38,619 nt of DNA from CAZCSY01 sp964501505 (GTDB lineage Bacteria; Omnitrophota; Gorgyraeia; Velamenicoccales; Velamenicoccaceae). Of this stretch, positions 8,082 to 15,478 are shown piece by piece. Position 1 is the stretch's first letter. Each line of letters begins with the position of its first letter. Location: NCBI GenBank assembly GCA_964501505.1, contig CAZCSY010000003.1, forward strand, positions 1 to 38,619. The letters are read 5' to 3'. The translations under genes were made by a program, and so were the position numbers. Under the pieces are notes generated by a model. That model had not been told where the DNA came from and did not search any database. It saw only the letters and a list, made by a program, of their open reading frames with translations.

Positions 8082-10520
8082 TTACCTCTTCCACAGCCTC
8101 TGATACGCGTAGTAACTCTTACGTAACTGCCGAAGGAAGGGGCTTAAGGTGCCGTCGCCCTGACCCGCGACGCCCAGCCACTCCTCGTGCATGAACCCGT
8201 CGGGGAACGGCCCGATCCACAACCCTTTCGTATCGTGGACCGTGGGCTCGTACCCCTTCCACCACTCATCCAGGTACTCGAAAAGGACGCCGCCGATCGC
8301 GTTGCCGGCGCCGTCCGCAAAGGCCATGTTCGCCTCGATGTCCTCCCAGCATCCCGTCAGGTACTGCGCCTGCTCCTCCTCGGCCTCCTCGCGCGAAAAG
8401 CAATAAATATAGGCGGGGCAGCCGTACTCGGTGACGAAGGCGGGGCGGTCTGTCTCCTGTTTCACCGACTCCCAGAAAGAACCGAAGCCGAAGTCGCCGC
8501 GGTAGACGTTGGCGCCGAACATGTCGACGTCGGGGGCGTTCTTGCCGTAGACGTCCAGAAAGAGCGTGTCGCCGCTCGCCACGGCCACGGGATGCTCGGG
8601 GTCGAGCGCCTTGACCAGGAGCGCCGCCTCGTTGAGGAACTTGAAGAAGGCTCCCGGTTTCTTGTCGGCGTTGCAGGCGACACCGTAGACGTTCTCGTTG
8701 CCGAGGAGCCACATCAGGATGTACGGCTCGTCCTTGAACTCCAGGACCATCTTCTTGACGGAGGCGAGCATCGCCTTCTTGTGCTCCGGGTTCTCGTAGT
8801 CCGTGCCCTCGAACCAGTTGGCGCCGGAGCCGAGCGCGTACTTGCCCAGAAAGTCACCCATGATCACGCGGATGCCCGTGCGCTTGTACATGTCGCGCAG
8901 GATCTTCTTGTCGAGGACTTGGGACTGGTGGTAGAGGCGGATGGTGTTGATGCCCATGCGCTTCAAGATCTCGAAGTCGCCGACAGCGGGCTCGTTTCTG
9001 TCCTGTTTGTTGTTGAGGTTGCTGTCGACGAAGGCGTCATACGGGCCGTCGCAGCGGCCGTTGCCGTCATAGTCGTATTCCATCCAGCTCTTGAGCGAAC
9101 CGTCGTCGGGGCTCTGGCCGACCTTGACGACGGCGTAGGTGATGCCCTTGATGACATAGGGCCGGCCGTCGACCAAAAGCTCCCAGTCGCCGTTGGCGTA
9201 TTGGACGAAATGGACCAAGCCCCTGCCCAGCGTGCGCTTGACCTGGTTCTTCTGCTGGCGGACGTGGAAAAACCTCTTCAGGCGGTCGAAGAGCGTCTCG
9301 GGCATGTGGTCCTTGACGATCCGGCCCGGCGTGACGACGAAGACGTCGTCCGAGATATCCTTATCGTAGCCGTTTGCGACGCGGATCGAGGCGCCCTCGA
9401 GCTTCATGTTGACCTGCGGGACCTTCTGGCACAGATACTTGATGCGCGCGATCGCCGCCTGGCCGACGTACCACGGGGTGTGCCAGTAGGTCCAGCCGAC
9501 GGTTTGCGGGTAGTGAACGACGATGGCGTAATAGGCCTTGATCGCATGCTTGATGAGGCCGGACTTCTCAAGGATGAGGCCCGTGTAGAAGAGCTTGACG
9601 CCCGGCGGCTCCGGGGCGAGCGCCCACTTGATAAAGGCCGCCTGCAGATCGGGCGAACGGACGAAGCCCCAGTGGCTGCCGGCGAGCCGCTTCTCCTTAC
9701 GCACCGTCTGGAACTGCGGGTCGAAGCGCACACTCGCCGTGTTCGGGTGGATCCCTTCGCCGACGGCCTCGGCAAGGCCCGCCTGGTCGGTCACCGTATA
9801 CTTGTAGTCCTTCGTGCCGATGCCCGTGAAGATGCCGTACTTCTCGTAGTCCACGATCTCTTCGGTGCCCGGATCGTGAAGGTCGATCTTCGTCGACGGG
9901 ATGGCACCGCACTTCTCGGCTTCGGGGTCGCGGCCCTCGAGGCGGTCGATGCCTTCCTGAGCCACCTCCGCGCTCTTGTAATACCAGCCGCGCGGGTCCC
10001 AGGCCTGGGCATAACCATATTTTTCCACAACCGTCTTAAAACTCTTGATCGCCTCTTGAATTTTCCCTTGATCCCGATAAGATTCCGCTTGGATAAAGAA
10101 AGCGGTCGCCACATCATTAAGACGTTGCACCGTTTCAATTTCCTGCTTGCTCTTGGGAAACTCTTTTAAAGAAACCTGTTCTTTTTCTGCCCGATCTTTG
10201 TAAGTGTCGATAACCTCTTGGGTGTACATAAAAACTTCTTCGTAATTCTTCTGCGCTTGTGCCGTCCGTGCCTTTGTGATGAGCTCTGTTGACGTGGGTT
10301 TACCTTCTTGAGCATACACAAGATCACCAAGACACAAGGTCGCTAGGGCATAAGTTACCATTAAAAACAGAAGACCTGCGACCCTGTCCCCTCCGGGGAA
10401 ACTTTGCTTCGCTTCGCACGGGCCTCGCGACCGAAGGGGTCCCCAAGCGAAGCCAAGGGATAACCTTGTCCCCTCCGGGGAAACTTTGCTTCGCTTCGCA
10501 CGGACCTTGTATAATTTCAT
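8082..10520 (-). CDS. TPR plus clan GH-A barrel fusion protein, exported
   Basis: An 812-residue protein. After an unusual N-terminal extension (see the repeat at 10385-10505) there is a hydrophobic signal-like stretch (VAGLLFLMVTYALATLCLG). Helical TPR-like hairpins follow (residues about 75-180), then a middle region. The C-terminal part, from about residue 445, is a GH2-like barrel: LLVDGRPYVIKGITYAVV, ILKRMGINTIRLYH, acid/base Glu609 in LLGNENV, nucleophile candidate Glu698 in FVTEYGCPAY, and YLDEWWKGYEP. This half is a paralogue of the enzyme at 5449-6666. The start ATG at 10518-10520 is 7 bp after the symporter stop with GGAG upstream; ATG at 10361 is an alternative. Substrate unknown. 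The TPR part could tether the enzyme to a complex. Confidence 0.8.
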   Translation of the reverse strand: MKLYKVRAKRSKVSPEGTRLSLGFAWGPLRSRGPCEAKQSFPGGDRVAGLLFLMVTYALATLCLGDLVYAQEGKPTSTELITKARTAQAQKNYEEVFMYTQEVIDTYKDRAEKEQVSLKEFPKSKQEIETVQRLNDVATAFFIQAESYRDQGKIQEAIKSFKTVVEKYGYAQAWDPRGWYYKSAEVAQEGIDRLEGRDPEAEKCGAIPSTKIDLHDPGTEEIVDYEKYGIFTGIGTKDYKYTVTDQAGLAEAVGEGIHPNTASVRFDPQFQTVRKEKRLAGSHWGFVRSPDLQAAFIKWALAPEPPGVKLFYTGLILEKSGLIKHAIKAYYAIVVHYPQTVGWTYWHTPWYVGQAAIARIKYLCQKVPQVNMKLEGASIRVANGYDKDISDDVFVVTPGRIVKDHMPETLFDRLKRFFHVRQQKNQVKRTLGRGLVHFVQYANGDWELLVDGRPYVIKGITYAVVKVGQSPDDGSLKSWMEYDYDGNGRCDGPYDAFVDSNLNNKQDRNEPAVGDFEILKRMGINTIRLYHQSQVLDKKILRDMYKRTGIRVIMGDFLGKYALGSGANWFEGTDYENPEHKKAMLASVKKMVLEFKDEPYILMWLLGNENVYGVACNADKKPGAFFKFLNEAALLVKALDPEHPVAVASGDTLFLDVYGKNAPDVDMFGANVYRGDFGFGSFWESVKQETDRPAFVTEYGCPAYIYCFSREEAEEEQAQYLTGCWEDIEANMAFADGAGNAIGGVLFEYLDEWWKGYEPTVHDTKGLWIGPFPDGFMHEEWLGVAGQGDGTLSPFLRQLRKSYYAYQRLWKR
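10385..10505. repeat. Two-copy GC-rich repeat inside the 5' end of a coding gene
   Basis: A 39-bp sequence containing CCCCTCCGGGGAAACTTTGC then TTCGCTTCGCACGG occurs at 10385-10423 and again at 10467-10505, 82 bp apart. 82 is not a multiple of three, so the copies are translated in different frames (RAKRSKVSPEGT and CEAKQSFPGGD). The intervening bases also carry the partial mirror GCGAAGCC. The block lies between the start codon and the hydrophobic signal segment of the TPR/GH-A gene, which suggests insertion of a repeat element without frame loss. Confidence 0.8.
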
Positions 10521-10527
10521 CCTGGGA

Positions 10528-12048
10528 TCACTCCTGTTCCTGCCTGCGTCGTTCCGTCCTTCGCCTCTCCTCTTCCACGCGTCTCTCTTCTTCGCGCCTT
10601 TCTCCTCTGCGACGCTCGACCTGCACGCGAATCTCGTGGGCCTTGGCCTCGGTGATGGTAAAGGACTTGATGATGAAGATGGCGGCCAGCGAGCTCACTA
10701 TCGGAATGCCGATATCATAGATCCTCAGCCACAACCAGGTGTGCGGCGTTTGGGCCAGGCCCAGCTCTTGCCGAAAACCGGTCGCGTTGATCAGGAGCCC
10801 GGAGATAAGCGATGCCAGTGCTACCCCCAGCTTGACCATCCACCAGTACGCGGCGCTGAACATGCCTTCGCGCCGGGCGGAGGTCTGAAGTTCGTCAAAA
10901 TCGCAGACATCGGCGACCATGGAGTTCATCAGCGTGAAAAGGGATCCTAATCCGAAAGTAATAAAAGGAGCGGCAATGAACAATAAATAGGGGTGATCGG
11001 GATTGTACCCTACCCATTTCAAAGCGTAACCCACGATCGAAATAGGGATCGTGATAAGAAACGTGTTGCGTTTGCCTATCTTTCTGGACAGCCATGCGGT
11101 CAAAGAAATGACGCCCAGGGTACAGAGTGCGCTGAACGTGCCGTAGAGGCCGAGCAAAAGGCCGCCTTTGGCATAGGCCTGATCAAGCACGGGAGAGTTT
11201 TTAAAGACATAGAAGAAGACAACATAGAGGGTAAAAGCTGACGCACACATGAATCCGCCGAAGATGAGCAAAGTGGCGGCGCAAAGCTTGACGAACGGCT
11301 TACATTTCAGGGTGATGAAGGCTCCCTTAAAGAAGTCTTTCGCCACATTCAAGGCGCCCTTAACATCAGGCTTCGGCAATTTATGGAAATATTCTTTATT
11401 AAAGAGGGCCGGAAGGATGCCGCACCCGACAATAACGACACCGATAATAACGCCCAGGGCCCGTCCGCCAACAACGATATCCGGGAACCAACCCTGGTTG
11501 TGCATGATGGCCCAGCACCAGGGAGCAATAAGCCATGGCAATTGTCCCGCGATATTGCTCGCCGCCTGCAACCGGGTCCGCTCATGATAATCGGGGGTCA
11601 TTTCATAACCGAGCGCGATCCAGGGGATGGAAAAACAGGTGAAGCCGACGAAGTAAAGGATCTGGAACAGTAAAAAGTACCAAAAATAATAGATCTCGCT
11701 ATGCCCCTTATAAAGCTGGAACATCAATGCATAGAAGACCCCCCCGGTGATAGCCCCGAACAATATGAGTGGCTTGCGGCGTCCCCAGCGGGTACGCAGA
11801 TTATCGGAGAAGTACCCGGTTATGGGGTCAGATATGGCATCAACTATACGGGGAATGGCGCCTACTAAACCCACTAAAGCCGGGTTCACTCCTAATCCGA
11901 GGTTTAAAACAATAACCATCTGCCCGATAAAAGCAGCCTGAGCCGTGTTCGCAAACGCTCCTATGCTGTATATGAACTTTTGAAAAATAGGAACGCGGTC
12001 TTTTGGGGCTGTCATATGATGTTCTGGCTTCCCCGTTGGCTGTCCCAT
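10528..12048 (-). CDS. GPH-type (MelB-like) sugar:cation symporter
   Basis: A 506-residue polytopic membrane protein with about 12 hydrophobic helices. The MFS/GPH signature region is DAISDPITGYFSDNLRTRWG followed by RRKPLILFG; IPWIALGYEMTPDYHERTRL is the second family landmark and MVADVCDFDELQTSARREGM the third. These place it with glycoside-pentoside-hexuronide transporters, which bring in sugars with Na+ or H+. The start has GGAGGT 6 nt upstream. The C-terminal 40 residues are an unusual Arg/Glu-only tail (VERRRGERREEERRVEEERR), probably a cytoplasmic charged helix. It follows the ABC permeases by 140 bp and has a promoter candidate of its own. Confidence 0.88.
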   Translation of the reverse strand: MGQPTGKPEHHMTAPKDRVPIFQKFIYSIGAFANTAQAAFIGQMVIVLNLGLGVNPALVGLVGAIPRIVDAISDPITGYFSDNLRTRWGRRKPLILFGAITGGVFYALMFQLYKGHSEIYYFWYFLLFQILYFVGFTCFSIPWIALGYEMTPDYHERTRLQAASNIAGQLPWLIAPWCWAIMHNQGWFPDIVVGGRALGVIIGVVIVGCGILPALFNKEYFHKLPKPDVKGALNVAKDFFKGAFITLKCKPFVKLCAATLLIFGGFMCASAFTLYVVFFYVFKNSPVLDQAYAKGGLLLGLYGTFSALCTLGVISLTAWLSRKIGKRNTFLITIPISIVGYALKWVGYNPDHPYLLFIAAPFITFGLGSLFTLMNSMVADVCDFDELQTSARREGMFSAAYWWMVKLGVALASLISGLLINATGFRQELGLAQTPHTWLWLRIYDIGIPIVSSLAAIFIIKSFTITEAKAHEIRVQVERRRGERREEERRVEEERRRTERRRQEQE

Positions 12049-12125
12049 TCATCGACCTCCGTCTTTCCCTGTGAAACCCCGGGGATCCCTTCCCCAAGGA
12101 GCAGATCACTGACAAGAGAGAACGT

Positions 12126-12154
12126 ATTATATCAAATATAAATATTCGAAGCAA
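12126..12154 (-). promoter_or_regulatory. Candidate internal promoter before the symporter gene
   Basis: On the minus strand, TTGCTT (12149-12154) is followed after 17 bp by TATAAT (12126-12131), preceded by TGA, so it also fits an extended -10 (TGnTATAAT). The start of transcription would be near 12118, giving a leader of about 70 nt with a GC-rich stem around GGGGAAGGGATCCCC. The region is clearly AT-richer than its flanks. Confidence 0.5.
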
Positions 12155-12188
12155 TGCGGGTCGCCGGGCACCTTCCACAGGTCGGCAA

Positions 12189-13049
12189 TCATCCGAATAC
12201 CGCTGTGACGCCCCTGACGATATGCTTCTGCATCAACAGATACACGATGATGATGGGCACGGCCGTTATCGTCAAGCCGGCCATCAAAAGCGGGTAATTC
12301 GTCAGGAACTCTCCCCGGAACAGCATCAGCGCCCGTTGAAGGGGCATCAGATTTTTGTCGTCAAATACGATCAGGGCCAGCAAATATTCGTTCCAGACGT
12401 TCAGGGCGTTAAAGACGACTACCACCGCCAGCACGGGTCTGGCCAGGGGCAAGGCCACATGCCGCCACATGCCTATCTTGGAACAGCCATCGATGCGCGC
12501 CGCATCTTCAAGATCTCTTGGCATCGTATCAAAAAAGGTCTTGAGCAAAAATATGCTCATCGGAAGCCCGACGTTAATCATGCACAGGATATAACCCAGC
12601 GGGGTATTGCGCAGATGTAATTTATTCAACAGGACGAACAAAGCCACAAAGCTCCCTGGGACAGGGATCATCATCGCCGCCATGAACATAATAAATAACA
12701 CTGTCCTTCCCCGAAACCGGAAACGCGAAAAAGCATACGCGGCCAAGGACGCAACAACGAGGATGCCGACCACCACGGACACTGTGTAAAAGATGCTGTT
12801 TAAAAAATAGCGGCCAAACCCTCCTCCGTGCCAGGCATTGAGGTAATTTTCAAAATGGGCCCGATACGGAATGAGAGAAATATCCGTAAAAATCGTATGC
12901 TGGGTCTTCAGGCTTGAAGAAACCATCCATAATAACGGATACAGGCAAGTGATAGCCACGCCGATAAGAAAAAGGTGAATCACTGCATTCAAGGCCACCC
13001 TTTGTGCCTTATAATAACTATTGCTTTTTATGGGGGGTGTCCCTAACAT
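12189..13049 (-). CDS. ABC sugar transporter permease, MalG type
   Basis: A 286-residue membrane protein with six predicted helices. It carries the inner-membrane permease EAA loop as EDAARIDGCSKIGMWRHVAL, about 85 residues from the C-terminus, which docks to the ATPase subunit. The N-terminal YPLLWMVSSSLK and the C-terminal LMQKHIVRGVTAVFG are typical of the MalG/CUT1 family. The ATG at 13047-13049 lies 3 bp after the stop of the partner permease, so the two are translated together. No ATPase gene is in the window; CUT1 systems often share a remote MsmK/MalK-type ATPase. Confidence 0.9.
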   Translation of the reverse strand: MLGTPPIKSNSYYKAQRVALNAVIHLFLIGVAITCLYPLLWMVSSSLKTQHTIFTDISLIPYRAHFENYLNAWHGGGFGRYFLNSIFYTVSVVVGILVVASLAAYAFSRFRFRGRTVLFIMFMAAMMIPVPGSFVALFVLLNKLHLRNTPLGYILCMINVGLPMSIFLLKTFFDTMPRDLEDAARIDGCSKIGMWRHVALPLARPVLAVVVVFNALNVWNEYLLALIVFDDKNLMPLQRALMLFRGEFLTNYPLLMAGLTITAVPIIIVYLLMQKHIVRGVTAVFG

Positions 13050-13052
13050 CTT

Positions 13053-13952
13053 TTAAGCCTTTGCCCTTCTGGATAATCTATATTGGAAGAAAGAAACACC
13101 TATCAGGATCATCCCAAAAGTCATCCCTTGGGCACAGGCATAACCAAAACGCGATGAGCCTTGCATCGAGGCCAAAATCCGCAATACCGGCACGGACGTA
13201 TGCCCGGCAAATTCTCCCCCCACAAGCCCGATAATTAAAGCAAAAATCTGCATGGTTCCCAATACGGTCAGAATCGCTACCAGCCCTATGACCGGCATTA
13301 TCAAGGGAATAGTGATCTTGCGAAAAGTTTCCCAGGTGCTGGCCCCGTCCACGCGCGCTGCTTCATAAAGTTCGCGCGGAATCGTCTGCAAACCGGCCAA
13401 GAAAATAAGAAACCCCCAGCCAAAGCCTTTCCAGCTATGGACAAGGGCCACTGTTGCCAGCGCGGTATGGGGATCAGACAGCCAGTGATGCGCAAGATGC
13501 GACAACCCGAGGGAGCCCAGCATCCGGTTCACCACATTGGCGCCGTCAAAATCATTGATAAGAAAACGCCCCGTCATGCCGACGACGATTTCAGAGAGAA
13601 CCACCGGAATAAAAAATATCAGGCAGTAAAAATTCTTCATGCGGATTTCGCGGTCGCAAGCCAGAGCCAACAGAAACGCCAGAATATTCTGAAAAGTCAG
13701 GGCAACGACCGTGATAGAACCGGCATTACGCATGGCCTGCCACCAGTTGGAGTCCTGAAAAAATATTTCTTTGAAGTTGCCCCACCCCACAAGGACGGCA
13801 TCCTTAAAGGGAACGATGCCATCCCACTCAAAAAAACTTAAATGAAAAATCTGAAGGAAAGGATAGACATAGAATATGGAAAAAATCAAAACAGCCGGGA
13901 AGATAAACCCGTAATTTTCTAAAGTAGATTTAAAAGTAGGTTCGAGTCTCAT
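13053..13952 (-). CDS. ABC sugar transporter permease, MalF type
   Basis: A 299-residue protein with six hydrophobic helices. The opening FPAVLIFSIFYVYPFLQIFH is characteristic of CUT1 permeases, and the EAA loop reads ELYEAARVDGASTWETFRKI. It forms the heterodimeric membrane channel with the downstream MalG-type permease and receives substrate from the lipoprotein encoded at 14084-15394. A 131-bp gap separates it from the binding-protein gene; I see no convincing promoter there. The ribosome site is weak (AAGAGA). Confidence 0.9.
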   Translation of the reverse strand: MRLEPTFKSTLENYGFIFPAVLIFSIFYVYPFLQIFHLSFFEWDGIVPFKDAVLVGWGNFKEIFFQDSNWWQAMRNAGSITVVALTFQNILAFLLALACDREIRMKNFYCLIFFIPVVLSEIVVGMTGRFLINDFDGANVVNRMLGSLGLSHLAHHWLSDPHTALATVALVHSWKGFGWGFLIFLAGLQTIPRELYEAARVDGASTWETFRKITIPLIMPVIGLVAILTVLGTMQIFALIIGLVGGEFAGHTSVPVLRILASMQGSSRFGYACAQGMTFGMILIGVSFFQYRLSRRAKA

Positions 13953-14083
13953 TTTCTCTTTTGGTGAGGGTCGCCGTTACGAAGCACGTATCATTGTTCG
14001 ATCACATCCATCGTCTTAAACGTGACCCTGATCCGATGACAAAACAGCCATCCTTACCCTGACCAAACCACGTCATCCCATTG

Positions 14084-15394
14084 CTATTTTCTCTTTTTCA
14101 GCAATTCTCTTTCTTTAACTTTTTGCACTTCCCCGGCCACTTGCTCGGGAGTTTTCTCGCCGATAATAATGGACTGGATCCCTCTTTCTAATGTTTCAGT
14201 GACCAAGTGAAATTCGGAAACTCCCCAAAGATTCGGGTGAGTGGTCAGCTCCGTATCATCGGCAAACTGCGCCAGAATAGGAGAAATATTTCCCAGGCAT
14301 TCTTTATTCGCCGGTAAATTGGAGGTCCTTTGAGCCAAATAGGCCTGCTGATCACGACGGGTCAGCCATTGGAGGAATCTCACGGCTTCTTCTTTATTTT
14401 TTGAACGGGCATTGACCATAAAAGAACTTGCGTTACCCCAGATGCTCATCGGATTTTCTTCGGTTGCCTCGGGAGGGAGCATGACCGCATAATCGAGGGT
14501 CGGGTTCATGCCTTGATAAACATTAACGCACCAGGACCCGTTAAAGGCAAAAACGGCTTTCCCGTTTGCGAAAAGCTGTTCGGCCGTCTTATTGACCATG
14601 GTCACGACGCCTTCGGCCAAAACGCCCGATTCCCGCATTTCTTTAAAAAGGCTGAAAACCTTAATCCAGCCAGGGTCGGTATACGGCACATCCCCCCTCA
14701 TGGTGGCTAAAACCTTATCTTTGCCCATGATGTTAAAGGCGTAATTAAGGGCAAAACATCCGATCATCCAGTCCTCGGCCCATCCGGAAACCAGGCCCGG
14801 CATATTCTTGGCCTTGAGCTCGTGCCCCATTTCAATAAATTCCTGGAAGGTCACCGGAGGGCGATCAGGATCCCACCCCAATTCTTTAAATAAATCCTTA
14901 TTGTAAAGCATCTCGATCGTCATGAAATCGACGGGCACGCCGTAAATACCAGGCTCAACGCCGTAAGGATTACCGGCCTTGAATTCATTGATCGCGACCG
15001 CCTTTTTAAACAAAAGATTTTCCCAGGCGTGATTGTCGGCCTCCATCGCGCGGGTCAAATTCGCGACACAGCCGGCCTTGATAAATGCCGCGAAGTCCCG
15101 CTTCTCCCCCAAGATGCCGAAAATATCAGGCAACGCGCGTGCCTGCGCCGCTGCGCGGACTTTCTGCGAATAGGCGTCCGATGGAGCATAAAGCTCAAAA
15201 ACGATCTTGACTCCCGTCTTGGCCTCATAGCGTTTGGCCAATTCCTGCAGGGCGTCCTGCCGGTCCGTCATCCAGTGCCAGACGACGATCTTTTTGCCTG
15301 TCAGCGCCGTAGAGTCGCCCGCCGGCATCTCGCCGCACCCCGCCGCCAGCGCCGCTACGACCACCCCCCCCAACAGGTGCCTCGCGTACCGCAT
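14084..15394 (-). CDS. Lipoprotein solute-binding protein of a sugar ABC transporter (family 1)
   Basis: A 436-residue protein. I start it at the ATG at 15392-15394, which has GGAAGGG upstream; a TTG one codon earlier is also open. The signal ends in a lipobox (VAALAAGC, Cys20), so it should be a lipid-anchored periplasmic protein. Family landmarks are IVVWHWMTDRQDALQELAKR, KVRAAAQARALPDIFG and a C-terminal EAVRFLQWLTRRDQQAYLA. The ligand is probably an oligosaccharide handled by the adjacent phosphorylase and glycosidases. The gene follows the paired palindrome at 15404-15470. Confidence 0.88.
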   Translation of the reverse strand: MRYARHLLGGVVVAALAAGCGEMPAGDSTALTGKKIVVWHWMTDRQDALQELAKRYEAKTGVKIVFELYAPSDAYSQKVRAAAQARALPDIFGILGEKRDFAAFIKAGCVANLTRAMEADNHAWENLLFKKAVAINEFKAGNPYGVEPGIYGVPVDFMTIEMLYNKDLFKELGWDPDRPPVTFQEFIEMGHELKAKNMPGLVSGWAEDWMIGCFALNYAFNIMGKDKVLATMRGDVPYTDPGWIKVFSLFKEMRESGVLAEGVVTMVNKTAEQLFANGKAVFAFNGSWCVNVYQGMNPTLDYAVMLPPEATEENPMSIWGNASSFMVNARSKNKEEAVRFLQWLTRRDQQAYLAQRTSNLPANKECLGNISPILAQFADDTELTTHPNLWGVSEFHLVTETLERGIQSIIIGEKTPEQVAGEVQKVKERELLKKRK

Positions 15395-15403
15395 CAACCC
15401 TTC

Positions 15404-15470
15404 CCCCTCTCAAAGACCTGGTCTTTTGGTGCCACATTTTGACACTCAAAGACCTGGTCTTTTAGTGTCA
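15404..15470. repeat. Paired palindromic repeat, site B
   Basis: The second occurrence of the 31-bp palindrome pair. The unit at 15440-15470 is almost identical to that at 6714-6744 (TGACACTCAAAGACC, T, then the mirror half). The unit at 15404-15434 keeps the CAAAGACCTGGTCTTT core but has decayed ends. Unit spacing is 36 bp, against 35 bp at site A. It fills the gap between the GH94 stop (15479) and the ribosome site of the binding-protein gene. Confidence 0.85.
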
Positions 15471-15478
15471 TTTTGCTG

